The notes under the pieces are model-generated. The model was not told the origin of the DNA, ran no database searches, and saw only the letters and a program-made list of their open reading frames with translations. From positions 1 to 39,280 of the forward strand of contig NZ_RJVR01000147.1 of NCBI RefSeq assembly GCF_003999195.1: 39,280 nt of DNA. The letters run 5' to 3'. Within the stretch, counting starts at the first letter, position 1; every line of letters starts with the position of its first letter. Both the position numbers and the translations under genes were made by a program. Of the stretch, positions 16,265 to 25,168 are shown piece by piece. Origin of the DNA: Streptomyces soli (GTDB lineage Bacteria > Actinomycetota > Actinomycetes > Streptomycetales > Streptomycetaceae).

Positions 16265-16879
16265 ATGCTTCATCCGACCGCCCGCTACGTCCTGCCGGAG
16301 TTCAGCGAGCGCACGAGCAACGGGATCCGGACCATGGATCCGTACTCCAAGCTCCTCCAGGAGCGCGTGATCATCCTCGGCACCCAGGTCGACGACACCT
16401 CGGCCAACGATGTGATGGCCCAGCTCATCCATCTGGAGAGCGCTGCGCCCGAGCAGGACATCTACCTCTACATCAACTCGCCCGGCGGCTCCTTCACCGC
16501 GATGACCGCGATCTACGACACGATGCAATTCGTGACGTGCGATGTCGCGACGGTCTGCATCGGCCAGGCCGCCTCGGCCGCCGCGGTACTGCTCGCCGCC
16601 GGGGCGCCCGGCAAGCGGCTGGCGACTCCCGGGGCCCGGGTGCTGATCCACCAGCCGTCGTTCAGTGATGTGGTCCAGGGTCAGACGACCGACCTGGAGA
16701 TCCAGGCCCGCGAGATCGAGCGGATGCGCGAGCGGTTGGAGGCGCTGCTGGAGCGGCATACGGGCCAGGACATCGAGCGGATCCGCAAGGACATCGAGCG
16801 CGACACCTTCCTGAACGCGGAGGCCGCGCTCGCGTACGGGCTGGTCGACCAGATCACGCTCAGCCGCAAGACCGGGTGA
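16265..16879 (+). CDS. clpP: ATP-dependent Clp protease proteolytic subunit ClpP
   Basis: The 204-residue ClpP barrel subunit works with a Clp ATPase. The catalytic triad is Ser104 ([11 protein letters not shown]), His129 (LIHQPS) and Asp180 (IERDTF). The central [18 protein letters not shown] is classical. The ATG at 16265 follows GGAGGTG (16253-16259) at a normal distance. It is a single gene, not the tandem clpP1-clpP2 pair, so it is one of the extra paralogues typical of Streptomyces. The GTG start of a 104-residue gene overlaps its stop. The divergent antitoxin is of a type normally degraded by Clp or Lon. Confidence 0.95.
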   Translation: MLHPTARYVLPEFSERTSNGIRTMDPYSKLLQERVIILGTQVDDTSANDVMAQLIHLESAAPEQDIYLYINSPGGSFTAMTAIYDTMQFVTCDVATVCIGQAASAAAVLLAAGAPGKRLATPGARVLIHQPSFSDVVQGQTTDLEIQAREIERMRERLEALLERHTGQDIERIRKDIERDTFLNAEAALAYGLVDQITLSRKTG

Positions 16880-17190
16880 TCCCGGTGGTGCCGGAACTGC
16901 CGCCGCTGCCCGCGCTGACGCGGGCCGAGGGCGAGCTGATCGACGCCTACCTGGCGGTCGTCGACCTGCTGGGCAGGATCAACCCAGCGCGGGCCGCCGA
17001 CACCTACAGCGGGCTGCGGGCCGCGCAGGCCCTGGTGGCGCGGGCCACCGAACTGCGGGACGCGCTGACGCTGATGCACACCCGGGGCGAGAGCCGGATG
17101 CACACCGCGACGCTGGACCGGGCCCTGCGGGTGCTGGACGGTGAGCGGCGCACGCGTCTGGTGGTCCTGCCGAGCGAACCGCCGCGCTGA
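16876..17190 (+). CDS. Small protein of unknown function coupled to clpP
   Basis: The 104-residue protein is coupled to clpP by a GTGA overlap (16876-16879). It is mainly helical, with Leu/Ala/Arg-rich stretches such as [20 protein letters not shown] and [20 protein letters not shown], and has no signal peptide or membrane helix. I recognise no family. Fixed coupling to clpP suggests a partner of that protease, for example an adaptor or subunit, but this is inference. A GTG at 16885 is an alternative start. Confidence 0.6.
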   Translation: MIPVVPELPPLPALTRAEGELIDAYLAVVDLLGRINPARAADTYSGLRAAQALVARATELRDALTLMHTRGESRMHTATLDRALRVLDGERRTRLVVLPSEPPR

Positions 17191-17484
17191 GAGGGGCCGC
17201 TGATGGGCCATCCGCGCTCCTCCATTTGAAGTAGTGCGACGTAGGTGGCGGGCACGGCAGAAGTTGCGCAGTGCGGCTCGATGGTCCCCGTGGGACACCG
17301 CTGCGGCCCTGGTGTGAGGCTCCGTCAGGGTGGCCAACGCACGGCCGTTCAGCGGAAGTCCACCCGAATAGGTGAGGGGTGAAGAGGCTCACATTCGACC
17401 GTTTCCGTTAGGTATTGGCCGCTTCGGTGGGTGATCATCCCTTCGACGACAAGCCCCGCCATCCCGGCGGGCGGTCCGGGCGGA

Positions 17485-17675
17485 CGCCGAGTCCTGCCGC
17501 TGCCCGGATGTCAGGTCGACACGACTGCATTCGGCAGGAACGGAGGACCCAGGCACGACGGGGTCGCCCGGTGACAACCGGGCCGGCCCCTTGGGGTGAA
17601 GCCGCGTCAGCGGCCGGGCATCTTCGCCTGCCCGAACCCGACAGGTCATCCTTCGCAGGCGGACGACGAAGGGTT
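17485..17675 (+). promoter_or_regulatory. c-di-AMP riboswitch (ydaO/yuaA type)
   Basis: The leader of the NlpC/P60 gene carries the ydaO consensus landmarks in order: TCCTGCC (17492-17498) pairing with GGCAGGA (17533-17539), GGACCCA (17545-17551), GGGGTGAA (17593-17600), CCGAACCCGACAG (17632-17644) and GCAGGCGG (17655-17662). This class binds c-di-AMP and in actinobacteria usually precedes cell-wall hydrolase genes, as here. CCCTTCG (17439-17445) can pair with CGAAGGG (17667-17673), which includes the Shine-Dalgarno. The interval from 17191 to 17438 shows nothing else clear beyond the likely promoter. Confidence 0.88.
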
Positions 17676-17679
17676 GCGC

Positions 17680-18153
17680 ATGACTGCGCGAACTGGCGTG
17701 TCCACACTTCTGTCCAGGGTGGGAGCCACCTCGGCTCTCACCGCCGCAGCGGTCGCCGGACCGGCGGTGCTGCCAGGTCTGGCCTCACAGGCGGACGCGG
17801 CGACACTGTCGATCAGGGCACTCGACATCGCCGCGTCAAAGAAGGGATCGCCCTACAAGTACGGAGCCGCCGGGCCGCACCGGTTCGACTGCTCCGGGCT
17901 CACCCTCTACTCGTACAAGAGGGCGGGCAAGAAACTGCCGCGTACGGCGGCGGCTCAGTACAACAAGTCCAAGCACATCTCCGCTTCGCACCGCAAGCGT
18001 GGTGACCTGGTCTTCTTCCACTCCGGGCGTAGCGTCTACCACGTCGGTATCTACGCGGGTCATGGAAAGATCTGGCACTCCCCCAAGGCCGGCACGCGGG
18101 TGCGACTGGAGAAGATCTGGACCCACAGCGTCTGGTACGGGCGGGTGAGCTGA
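17680..18153 (+). CDS. Secreted NlpC/P60 peptidoglycan endopeptidase
   Basis: A 157-residue exported hydrolase. An N-terminal signal segment (residues 1-41, with AVAGPAVLPGLASQADA before cleavage) is followed directly by the NlpC/P60 domain. The catalytic residues are Cys71 (RFDCSGL), His121 (VYHVGIYAG) and His133 (IWHSPK). Such enzymes cut D-Glu-to-DAP bonds in peptidoglycan. The ATG at 17680 follows AGGG by 6 bases; upstream frame is riboswitch sequence. No binding domain such as LysM is present. The c-di-AMP riboswitch ties its expression to turgor or osmotic state. Confidence 0.93.
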   Translation: MTARTGVSTLLSRVGATSALTAAAVAGPAVLPGLASQADAATLSIRALDIAASKKGSPYKYGAAGPHRFDCSGLTLYSYKRAGKKLPRTAAAQYNKSKHISASHRKRGDLVFFHSGRSVYHVGIYAGHGKIWHSPKAGTRVRLEKIWTHSVWYGRVS

Positions 18154-18169
18154 TGTGAGGTGAACCCAG

Positions 18170-18199
18170 GTGCGGGGCCCGTCCTGACGGGCCCCGCAC
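18170..18199 (+). terminator. Terminator after the NlpC/P60 gene
   Basis: GTGCGGGGCCCGTC (18170-18183) is the exact complement of GACGGGCCCCGCAC (18186-18199), separated by two bases; the top pairs probably open to form the loop. It starts 16 bases after the stop. Confidence 0.85.
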
Positions 18200-18231
18200 G
18201 CCCACCCACCCCGAGCACCCGGAGGCACCGC

Positions 18232-18888
18232 TTGACTCTGGAACGGATCCTGGCCGACGCCGCGAAGGGCGTCTTCCCGCCGGCCGACGGAGGTGTGACC
18301 GTCGTGCCGCAGCCCTCACCGCGCGACGCGGGGGTGCTGTCCTTCACCGCGCACGCCGTGGTGTTCGCGGACACAAATCCGGAGTGGATACGGGGGCTGC
18401 TGCCGCCCGGCGACTTCGCGGCGCCGCTGAATCCACCCTTCCTCACCGCGCTGTCCGAGCGCCTCGGGCGGCAGGTCAACAACATCGACCTGCTCACCCT
18501 CGCCTCCTCGCTGCCCGGCCCGCCGCCGCCGGACCTCGGCCTGGAGCTCGATCCGACCGAGGACTGCTCGCACCCGCGGATCGTACGGGCGCTCCAGCAC
18601 CGCGACGACGTACGGGCCTGGACGGTGCCAGGCGGGACGGTGCTGACCGGACGCGGTGTCGCCGGCCGCTGGGAGGTCGCGGTCGAGGTCGACCCCGGGG
18701 CCCGGGGCGCCGGGGTCGGGCGGCGGCTGGCGCGGGCGGCGCGGCATCTCGTACCGGAGGGCGAGACGCTCTGGGCGCAGATCGCGCCTGGCAACGCGGC
18801 GAGCGTAAGGGCACTGCTGGCGGCCGGCTACACGCCGGTGGGTGCGGAGGCGCTGCTAGGCCCTGTCCGGGCGATCAGGGCCGGATAG
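18232..18888 (+). CDS. GNAT-family N-acetyltransferase (TTG start)
   Basis: The 218-residue protein has a C-terminal GNAT domain: EVAVEVDPGARGAGVGRRLA (acetyl-CoA loop R-G-x-G-x-G) followed by NAASVRALLAAGYTPVG. The N-terminal half, with AHAVVFADTNPEWIRGLLPP and DLLTLASSLPGP, is not a known acetyltransferase block. The TTG at 18232 is chosen because GGAGG (18221-18225) precedes it by 6 bases. The last ten residues (from about 209, GPVRAIRAG) are encoded by the left inverted repeat of a 192-bp element, so the original C-terminus has been replaced. Substrate unknown. Confidence 0.82.
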   Translation: MTLERILADAAKGVFPPADGGVTVVPQPSPRDAGVLSFTAHAVVFADTNPEWIRGLLPPGDFAAPLNPPFLTALSERLGRQVNNIDLLTLASSLPGPPPPDLGLELDPTEDCSHPRIVRALQHRDDVRAWTVPGGTVLTGRGVAGRWEVAVEVDPGARGAGVGRRLARAARHLVPEGETLWAQIAPGNAASVRALLAAGYTPVGAEALLGPVRAIRAG

Positions 18889-19049
18889 GCCGCGGCTCCC
18901 CCGGACGAAGTCCGGGGGAGAATGCCCGTAGACTGGTTTGTCTGTGGGTGTTTCGGCAACGCCGCGAGGTGTCGTTTCTGGGGGACCCCCACCCAGCGTC
19001 TAGCTGGGAGAGCGTCGCGGGCCCGGCCATGATCGCCCGGACAGGGCCT
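18858..19049. mobile_element. 192-bp element with 27-base terminal inverted repeats (MITE-like)
   Basis: Positions 18858-18884 and 19023-19049 are inverted repeats 27 bases long with one mismatch, beginning AGGCCCTGTCCGGGCGATCA. The 138 bases between encode no transposase. The ends resemble those of Streptomyces insertion sequences from memory, but no target duplication is visible. It enters the end of the GNAT gene. Inside are a strong hairpin (18896-18920) and a GGGGGACCCCC plus CCCAGC..GCTGGG motif near 18978-19010. Confidence 0.65.
18896..18920. terminator. Hairpin inside the MITE-like element
   Basis: CTCCCCCGGAC (18896-18906) and GTCCGGGGGAG (18910-18920) pair perfectly across GAA, 8 bases after the GNAT stop. 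It probably now ends the GNAT transcript. Confidence 0.6.
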
Positions 19050-19108
19050 GGTTCCCCTGGGGCGCCCGGATCACGGCTAGAACGCGGATCAGCGGCAACA
19101 ATCACCCC

Positions 19109-19645
19109 ATGGACGACAAATCTGGGGACACGACGCGTGAGGCAGGCGAATCCACGGAGAAGGAGACGGCTGCCGAGCGTGGCGAGACGCCTCTGGAGCG
19201 CGCCGACCGCAATTTCGCCGAGCTGCTGCAGGAGCTGCGCGTCACGCAGACCGGGGTGCAGATCCTGTTCGCGTTTCTGCTGACCCTGGCGTTCACGCAG
19301 CGCTTCCCCACACTGGACGACGTGCAGCGCGGTACGTACATCGCGACGCTGCTGCTCGCCATGCTGGCCGCCGCCCTCTTCACGGCTCCGGCGGCGGTGC
19401 ACCGGGGGCTGTTCCGGCGGGGGGCCAAGCGCCTGATCGTCAATGTGTCGTCGCGGCTGGCGAGCATCGGGCTGGCGATGCTCGCGCTGTCCTTCACCGG
19501 CGCGGTCATGCTGGTCGTCGACGTGGTGCTGGGCCGCGCCCCGGGCATCGCGGCGGCGGCGGCCACCTTGGTGGTGTGCGGGAGCCTGTGGGGCGTGCTG
19601 CCGTGGGCGCTGCGGCGGAGCCTGCCCAAGGCCGACAAACGCTGA
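19109..19645 (+). CDS. DUF6328-type four-helix membrane protein
   Basis: The 178-residue protein has a charged cytoplasmic N-terminus (about 45 residues, Glu/Thr/Lys rich) and four membrane helices, including GVQILFAFLLTLAFTQRF, YIATLLLAMLAAALFTAPAA, and LALSFTGAVMLVVDVVLG. The block RNFAELLQELRVTQTGVQIL is what I associate with DUF6328 proteins. The function is unknown. There is no Shine-Dalgarno; CAACAATCACCCC precedes the ATG, so initiation may be leaderless. It lies 59 bases after the MITE-like element. Confidence 0.8.
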   Translation: MDDKSGDTTREAGESTEKETAAERGETPLERADRNFAELLQELRVTQTGVQILFAFLLTLAFTQRFPTLDDVQRGTYIATLLLAMLAAALFTAPAAVHRGLFRRGAKRLIVNVSSRLASIGLAMLALSFTGAVMLVVDVVLGRAPGIAAAAATLVVCGSLWGVLPWALRRSLPKADKR

Positions 19646-19657
19646 GGCGCGGGCGCC

Positions 19658-20086
19658 TCACTGCACGGGCGCGCCCCACGGAAGGGTGATCCAGACCGTC
19701 TTGCCGCCGTCGTCCGTGGGGGTGACCAGGAGCTGGCCGCCGGACTCGGCGGCCAGGTGACGGATGATCACCATGCCTCGTCCGTTGTCCTGCTGGACGG
19801 CAGCGGGAAGGCGCTGCGGCCAGCGGGGGTGGCTGTCGGTGACGCCGATCCGCAGCTGCTCGTCGTGGTCGAGCTGTACGTCGACGGTGAAGGTGGGTGA
19901 CTGCCCGAAGGTGTGCAGCACCGCGTTGGTGGCCAGCTCGGAGACGATGAGCCGTACGGCGTCCACGGCCGGTGCGGCGTCGGACATTCCCCATTCGGTC
20001 AGTAGCTCGCTGACGAAGCGGCGTGCCGCGGGAACCGAGGCAGGGTCGCTCGGCAGGGTGACGGATGATTCCTGGTGGTCTGCCAT
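19658..20086 (-). CDS. RsbW-like ATP-binding protein (anti-sigma factor kinase type)
   Basis: A 142-residue HATPase_c protein. The N-box is RLIVSELATNAVLHT with the Mg-binding Asn, and the G1/G2 boxes are RIGVTDSHPRW and DNGRGMVIIRHLAAESG. Such single-domain ATPases either bind sigma factors or regulators in Streptomyces; many sit beside XRE and DUF397 genes, as here. AGGGA precedes the ATG by 9 bases. It is divergent from the broken XRE gene and its stop is 12 bases from that of the DUF6328 gene. Confidence 0.9.
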   Translation of the reverse strand: MADHQESSVTLPSDPASVPAARRFVSELLTEWGMSDAAPAVDAVRLIVSELATNAVLHTFGQSPTFTVDVQLDHDEQLRIGVTDSHPRWPQRLPAAVQQDNGRGMVIIRHLAAESGGQLLVTPTDDGGKTVWITLPWGAPVQ

Positions 20087-20200
20087 GAGGACATGTCCCT
20101 TTTCCGCCGTGCCCGGGACTCCGGCGTGCGGTTACGCCCACGAACGACTAGTTCGCGCCAGAGTGCCACTCATAGTGCCGTTATTCCGGTCCGTCCACCG

Positions 20201-20275
20201 GGATATGCATATATCTGTCGCTCGAAGCAGTGAACTCTGCTACGCGAGAACGTATTTGCGCGGCAGACTGCGCAA
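20201..20275. promoter_or_regulatory. Symmetric sites upstream of the XRE gene
   Basis: GATAT-GCAT-ATATC (20201-20214) is an AT-rich palindromic site, rare in this GC-rich window. Downstream, TTGCGC (20256-20261) and GCGCAA (20270-20275) form an inverted repeat with an 8-base spacer. Both lie in the 235-base divergent interval and may be promoter or operator sites for the XRE gene and the ATPase gene. Confidence 0.45.
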
Positions 20276-20321
20276 GGGCGTCCGGCCCCGCACGAGTCGG
20301 GCCCAGGAGGAGTGACCCAGG

Positions 20322-21172
20322 ATGCAGCACATGCCTGCCGTACGCCGCCGCAAGCTCGGCACGGAGCTGCGCCGCCAGCGTGACCTGGCCGGGCTGACCA
20401 GTGGCGAGGCGGCCCGCCTGGTCGGGTGGCACCAGTCGAAGGTCAGCCGCATCGAGACCGGGCGCAGCAGCGTCCGGCCAGAGGACGTGGCGACGCTGCT
20501 CGACGCGTACGGGGTGGGCGACCCGGAATTACGGGAGTTGCTGGACGCGCTGGCCGGCGAAGGCGCACAGGGCGGCTGGTGGCAGGAGTACCGGGAGGTG
20601 CTGCCGTCCACATACCGGGATTTCATCACCCTGGAGACCGACGCCCGCCGGGCCCGCACATTGGAGACCACGGTGGTGCCCGGCCTTTTGCAGACGCCCG
20701 CATATCCAGGGAATTGACCCGATCGGTATTGCCACAACTGGCACCGCGGCAGGCCGAGGCGCTGGTGGATGTGCGGATCGCGCGGCAGGCGGTGCTGCGG
20801 GCCGATCCGCCGCTGGAGCTGTGGGCGGTGCTGGACGAGGCGGTGCTGCGGCGCGGGGTGGGCGGACCGGAGGTCATGGCGGCGCAATTGCGACATCTCG
20901 TCGAGCTCGGATCGCTGCCGCATGTGCGGTTGCAGGTGCTGCCTTTCTCTGCCGGCGGTCACATCGGCGTTACCGGGCCTTTCGTAATCTTCTCATTTCC
21001 GCGCATTTCCGATCTGGATGTTGTAGTTCTAGACCATTTGACGAGTAGTCTCTATCTGGATCGGAAAGAAGATCTCAGGGCGTACAGCGCCGCGTTCGAC
21101 CGATTGCACTCCCACGCCCTGCCGCACGAAGACTCGTTGGTCTACATCTCAAGCATTGCCGGGACCGGCTAA
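20322..21172 (+). pseudogene. XRE-family regulator with DUF5753-type C-terminus, frameshifted
   Basis: The first frame (20322-20717) gives a normal Cro/CI helix-turn-helix (KLGTELRRQRDLAGLTSGEA, LVGWHQSKVSRIETGRSSVR), then stops after LLQTPAYPGN. A second frame continues to 21172 with RELTRSVLPQLAPRQAEALV and the rest of the family. The join reads as one missing base near 20705-20707: restoring it would give LLQTPAYARELTRS. Full length would be about 283 residues. AGGAGGAG precedes the ATG by 9 bases. It may be a true mutation or a sequencing error. It pairs with the DUF397 gene and the divergent ATPase. Confidence 0.9.
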
Positions 21173-21190
21173 GGCGTTTGAGGAGGCACC

Positions 21191-21418
21191 ATGCCACCCG
21201 CACAGCCCCGGTACGTATCGTCCAGTGAGGTTCTCGCCGAGGCGCAGTGGCGTCGCAGCAGCTACAGCACCGCTGCGAACAACTGCGTAGAGACGGCTCG
21301 TCTGCGCTCAGGGCAGCTTGCCGTACGCGACTCCAAGGACCGGGAGGGACCGGCGCTGCTCTTCGCGCCGGCCGCCTGGGTCCGGTTTCTCGGCACGGTT
21401 GTGACCGAGGGCGGCTGA
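21191..21418 (+). CDS. DUF397 domain protein
   Basis: A 75-residue protein with the DUF397 signature: AQWRRSSYSTAANNCVETAR, then LAVRDSKDREGPALLFAPAA and WVRFLG. These small proteins accompany XRE regulators in Streptomyces and modulate them; many paralogues exist. GAGGAGG precedes the ATG by a normal distance, 18 bases after the XRE stop. It looks intact although its partner is frameshifted. Confidence 0.92.
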   Translation: MPPAQPRYVSSSEVLAEAQWRRSSYSTAANNCVETARLRSGQLAVRDSKDREGPALLFAPAAWVRFLGTVVTEGG

Positions 21419-21420
21419 GT

Positions 21421-22581
21421 TCAGCCGCGCGGCGCCGTGCGCACGATGGTTCCGACGGCATCGGAGATCTGCCGGTCCGTCAGATCGGCGCGCGCGGTGA
21501 GCCGCAGCCGGGAGATCCCGTCCGGCACGGACGGCGGACGGAAGCAGCCGACCGAGACACCCTCGGCCCGGCAGTCCGCCGCCCAGTGCACCGCCGCTTC
21601 CGGCGAAAGAGCACGCACCGACACCACGGCGGCGTCCGGCGGGACCGCCACCAGCCCTTCGGCGGTCAGCCGCTCGTACAGCTCCCGGGCGACCGCACGG
21701 GCCCTTTCCGCACGCTCCGGCTCGCGGCGCAGCAGCCGCAGCGCGCCCAGCGCCGCACCGGCGGCGGCCGGGGCGAGGCCGGTGTCGAAGATGAAGGTGC
21801 GGGCCGCGTTGACCAGGTGCTCGATCACCCGCGCCGGGCCGAGGACCACCCCGCCCTGGCTGCCGAGCGACTTCGACAGCGTCGCGGTGCATACGAGACC
21901 GGGCGCGCCGGCCAGCCCCGCCGCGTCCGCCGCGCCCCGCCCGCCGTTGCCCAGCACCCCGAGCCCGTGGGCGTCGTCCACCAGCAGGCCCGCGCCGTGG
22001 TCGCGGCAGACGGCGGCCAGCTCGGCCAGCGGGGCGGCGTCGCCGTCCACCGAGAAGACCGAGTCGGTGACGGCGACCGCGGGTCCGTCGGACAGGCGGT
22101 GGCCGTCCAGGGCCTTGGCGACGGCCTCCGGGGCGGCGTGCGGGACGACGGCGGTCTCGGCGCGCGAGAGCCGGCAGCCGTCGATGAGCGAGGCGTGGTT
22201 GCCGCTGTCGGAGACCAGCAGACCGCCCCGGCCGGTGAGTGCCGTGACGGTGGCGAGGTTGGCGGCGTAGCCGGAGGCGAGGACGAGCGCGGCCTCGAAC
22301 CCGCAGAAGTCGGCGAGCTCCGCCTCGAGCTCTGCGTGCAGCTCGGTGGACCCGGTCACCAGTCGAGAACCGGTCGAGCCGGCGCCCCACCGCAGGCACG
22401 CGTCGGCACCCGAACGGGTGATCTCTGGGTGCCGGGCCAGGCCCAGGTAGTCGTTGCTCGCCAGGTCGAGGAGCGGGGACTCGGCCGGTCTCGGGCGGAG
22501 CGTACGCACCAGACCGGCACGACGGCGCTGGTCGGCGTGGGCGTCGAGCCAGTGGAACGGGTCGGAGGTGACGCGGCTCAT
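21421..22581 (-). CDS. bioF: 8-amino-7-oxononanoate synthase
   Basis: The 386-residue PLP enzyme condenses pimeloyl-thioester with L-alanine in the first committed step of biotin ring synthesis. Landmarks are [53 protein letters not shown] (Asp202, His205) and the PLP lysine in [11 protein letters not shown] (Lys237). The ATG at 22581 ([20 protein letters not shown]) fits the family start; a longer upstream frame is not coding. It is divergent from bioB, and its stop is 3 bases from that of the DUF397 gene. Confidence 0.95.
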   Translation of the reverse strand: MSRVTSDPFHWLDAHADQRRRAGLVRTLRPRPAESPLLDLASNDYLGLARHPEITRSGADACLRWGAGSTGSRLVTGSTELHAELEAELADFCGFEAALVLASGYAANLATVTALTGRGGLLVSDSGNHASLIDGCRLSRAETAVVPHAAPEAVAKALDGHRLSDGPAVAVTDSVFSVDGDAAPLAELAAVCRDHGAGLLVDDAHGLGVLGNGGRGAADAAGLAGAPGLVCTATLSKSLGSQGGVVLGPARVIEHLVNAARTFIFDTGLAPAAAGAALGALRLLRREPERAERARAVARELYERLTAEGLVAVPPDAAVVSVRALSPEAAVHWAADCRAEGVSVGCFRPPSVPDGISRLRLTARADLTDRQISDAVGTIVRTAPRG

Positions 22582-22652
22582 GGTCGTCCCTGGTGGTCGA
22601 AGGCGGCGTAAGGGGTCCGGTGAGCAACGTAGCGGTCGGGTCCTCGTGACAC

Positions 22653-22672
22653 GGTGTGGTGATGCACACACC
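22653..22672. promoter_or_regulatory. Inverted repeat between bioF and bioB
   Basis: GGTGTG (22653-22658) and CACACC (22667-22672) form a 6-base inverted repeat with an 8-base spacer, in the middle of the 157-base divergent interval. A biotin regulator such as the TetR protein BioQ or BirA could act here, but no regulator gene is adjacent, and the match to a known site was not tested. Confidence 0.4.
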
Positions 22673-22738
22673 CGAGTCGAGCGGAGTTGTGGGTTCCGGC
22701 CTTGGCCCGGAGCGGTCGGTTGCGTCAGGATCGCGGCT

Positions 22739-23878
22739 ATGGATCTGCTGAAGACGCTGGTGGACAAGGGGCTGCGCCGTGAGCTGCCCACCCGGGACGA
22801 GGCGCTGGCGGTGCTGGCCACCTCCGACGACGACCTCCTCGACGTGGTGGCCGCGGCCGGCCGGGTGCGCCGCCAGTGGTTCGGCCGCCGAGTGAAGCTC
22901 AACTACCTGGTCAATCTGAAGTCCGGCCTGTGCCCCGAGGACTGCTCGTACTGCTCGCAGCGGCTGGGCTCCGAGGCCGAGATCCTCAAGTACACCTGGC
23001 TCAAGCCCGAAGACGCCTCCAAGGCGGCCGCCGCCGGGGTCGCGGGCGGCGCCAAGCGGGTGTGCCTGGTGGCCAGCGGCCGCGGGCCGACCGACCGGGA
23101 CGTGGACCGGGTCTCGCAGACCATCGAGGCGATCAAGGAGACGAACGAGGGCGTCGAGGTCTGCGCCTGCCTCGGGCTGCTCTCGGACGGCCAGGCCGAG
23201 CGGCTACGGGCCGCGGGCGCTGATGCGTACAACCACAACCTCAACACCTCCGAGGGGACGTACGGGGACATCACCTCCACCCACACGTACGCCGACCGGG
23301 TGGACACGGTACAGAAGGCGCACGCCGCCGGGCTGTCCGCCTGCTCCGGGCTGATCGCGGGCATGGGCGAGTCGGACGAGGACCTGGTCGACGTGGTCTT
23401 CGCGCTGCGCGAGCTCGACCCCGACTCGGTGCCGGTCAACTTCCTGATCCCGTTCGAGGGCACCCCGCTGGCCAAGGAGTGGAACCTCACCCCGCAGCGC
23501 GCCCTGCGGATCCTGGCGATGGTGCGCTTCGTCTGCCCGGACGTCGAGGTCCGGCTCGCCGGCGGCCGCGAGGTGCACCTGCGCAGCCTCCAGCCGCTGG
23601 CGCTGCACCTGGCCAACTCGATCTTCCTCGGCGACTACCTCACCAGCGAGGGCCAGGCCGGTCAGGCCGACCTCGACATGATCGCCGACGCCGGATTCGA
23701 GGTGGAGGGCACCGACCAGGTGACGCTGCCCGAGCACCGGGTGGAGGGCGGCTGCGCACCGTGCGGAGACTCCGGCGGCAGCGCGTGTGCCACGCCCGAG
23801 CCTCGCACCGAGGCGCGTACGGATCTGGTCGCGATGCGCCGCCGGGGCGCCGGGACGGATCTCGCGCCCAATGCGTGA
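22739..23878 (+). CDS. bioB: Biotin synthase (radical SAM)
   Basis: The 379-residue enzyme inserts sulfur into dethiobiotin. The radical SAM cluster motif is CPEDCSYC (Cys65, Cys69, Cys72). Other family blocks are [37 protein letters not shown] and the Arg/His-rich [22 protein letters not shown]-terminal tail of about 45 residues with four cysteines ([18 protein letters not shown]) extends beyond the usual E. coli length. The ATG at 22739 lies 9 bases after CAGGAT, with no clear Shine-Dalgarno. The stop overlaps bioA by 8 bases. Confidence 0.96.
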   Translation: MDLLKTLVDKGLRRELPTRDEALAVLATSDDDLLDVVAAAGRVRRQWFGRRVKLNYLVNLKSGLCPEDCSYCSQRLGSEAEILKYTWLKPEDASKAAAAGVAGGAKRVCLVASGRGPTDRDVDRVSQTIEAIKETNEGVEVCACLGLLSDGQAERLRAAGADAYNHNLNTSEGTYGDITSTHTYADRVDTVQKAHAAGLSACSGLIAGMGESDEDLVDVVFALRELDPDSVPVNFLIPFEGTPLAKEWNLTPQRALRILAMVRFVCPDVEVRLAGGREVHLRSLQPLALHLANSIFLGDYLTSEGQAGQADLDMIADAGFEVEGTDQVTLPEHRVEGGCAPCGDSGGSACATPEPRTEARTDLVAMRRRGAGTDLAPNA

Positions 23879-25148
23879 GCTCACCCCGGGCGAGCTGCTC
23901 GACCTGGACCGGGAGCACGTCTGGCATCCGTACGGGCCGATGCCGGGCCGCATTGAGCCGCTGCTCGTCGAGTCGGCGTCGGGCGTGCGGCTGCGCCTCG
24001 CGGACGGACGCGAGTTGGTGGACGGCATGTCGTCCTGGTGGTCGGCGATCCACGGCTACAACCACCCGGTGCTCAACGACGCCGCGCGCGGGCAGCTGGA
24101 CCGGATGAGCCATGTGATGTTCGGCGGGCTCACCCATGAGCCCGCCGTGCGGCTCGCGGCGAAGCTGGTGGAGATCACGCCGGAGCCGCTGCGGCACGTC
24201 TTCCTCGCCGACTCCGGGTCGGTGTCGGTCGAGGTCGCGGTGAAGATGTGCCTGCAGTACTGGCGTTCACTCGGCCGGCCCGGGAAACAGCGCCTGATGA
24301 CCTGGCGGGGCGGCTACCACGGCGACACCTGGCAGCCGATGTCGGTGTGCGATCCGGACGGCGGCATGCACGACCTGTGGGCCGGGTTGCTGCCGCGTCA
24401 GGTCTTCGCGGACGCGCCCCCGGCGGCGTACGAGGACACGTACGCGGAGCATCTGCGCGAGACCGTCGCCCGGCACGCGGACGAGCTGGCGGCCGTCGTC
24501 GTCGAGCCGGTGGTGCAGGGCGCGGGCGGTATGACCTTCCACTCCCCCGCGTATCTGCGGGTGCTGCGGGAGGCGTGCGACGAGCACGACGTATTCCTGG
24601 TCCTCGACGAGATCGCGACCGGCTTCGGCCGCACCGGCACGCTGTTCGCGGCCGAGCAGGCCGGGATCTCGCCGGATGTGATGTGCGTCGGCAAGGCGCT
24701 CACCGGCGGCTATCTGACGATGGCGGCCGCCTTGTGCACCGAGCGCGTGGCGGAGGGCATCTCGCGGGGCGACGTCCCGGTGCTGGCGCACGGGCCGACC
24801 TTCATGGGCAATCCGCTGGCCGCGGCGGTGGCCTGCGCCTCCATCGACCTGCTGCTCGGCCAGGACTGGGCGCAGGAGGTCAAGCGGATCGAGGCCGGAC
24901 TGCGGGACGGACTGGCGGCCGCGCACGATGTGCCGGGGGTCCGGGACGTACGGGTGCTGGGCGCGATCGGAGTCGTACAGCTGGACCACGAGGTGGACAT
25001 GGCCGCGGCGACGCGAGCGGCCGTCGGGGCCGGGGTGTGGCTGCGGCCCTTCCGGGATCTGGTCTACTCAATGCCGCCGTACGTCACCGGGGACGAGGAT
25101 GTGGCCCGGATCTGCGCCGCTGTGTGCGCGGCGGCGGCTGCGGGCTGA
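23871..25148 (+). CDS. bioA: Adenosylmethionine-8-amino-7-oxononanoate aminotransferase
   Basis: The 425-residue class III aminotransferase converts KAPA to DAPA using SAM. It starts [20 protein letters not shown] and has [34 protein letters not shown] (Asp246 for PLP) and [15 protein letters not shown] (PLP lysine Lys275). [18 protein letters not shown] is a BioA hallmark, distinguishing it from other class III enzymes. Its ATG overlaps the bioB end by 8 bases, so translation is coupled; bioD follows 20 bases after the stop. Confidence 0.96.
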   Translation: MRELTPGELLDLDREHVWHPYGPMPGRIEPLLVESASGVRLRLADGRELVDGMSSWWSAIHGYNHPVLNDAARGQLDRMSHVMFGGLTHEPAVRLAAKLVEITPEPLRHVFLADSGSVSVEVAVKMCLQYWRSLGRPGKQRLMTWRGGYHGDTWQPMSVCDPDGGMHDLWAGLLPRQVFADAPPAAYEDTYAEHLRETVARHADELAAVVVEPVVQGAGGMTFHSPAYLRVLREACDEHDVFLVLDEIATGFGRTGTLFAAEQAGISPDVMCVGKALTGGYLTMAAALCTERVAEGISRGDVPVLAHGPTFMGNPLAAAVACASIDLLLGQDWAQEVKRIEAGLRDGLAAAHDVPGVRDVRVLGAIGVVQLDHEVDMAAATRAAVGAGVWLRPFRDLVYSMPPYVTGDEDVARICAAVCAAAAAG

Positions 25149-25168
25149 ACCGAAAGGGCTTGTTTTTC

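Noticed and set aside
22582..22738. Riboswitch in front of bioB
   Set aside because: No conserved aptamer landmark could be recognised; only a short inverted repeat is visible, more like a protein site.
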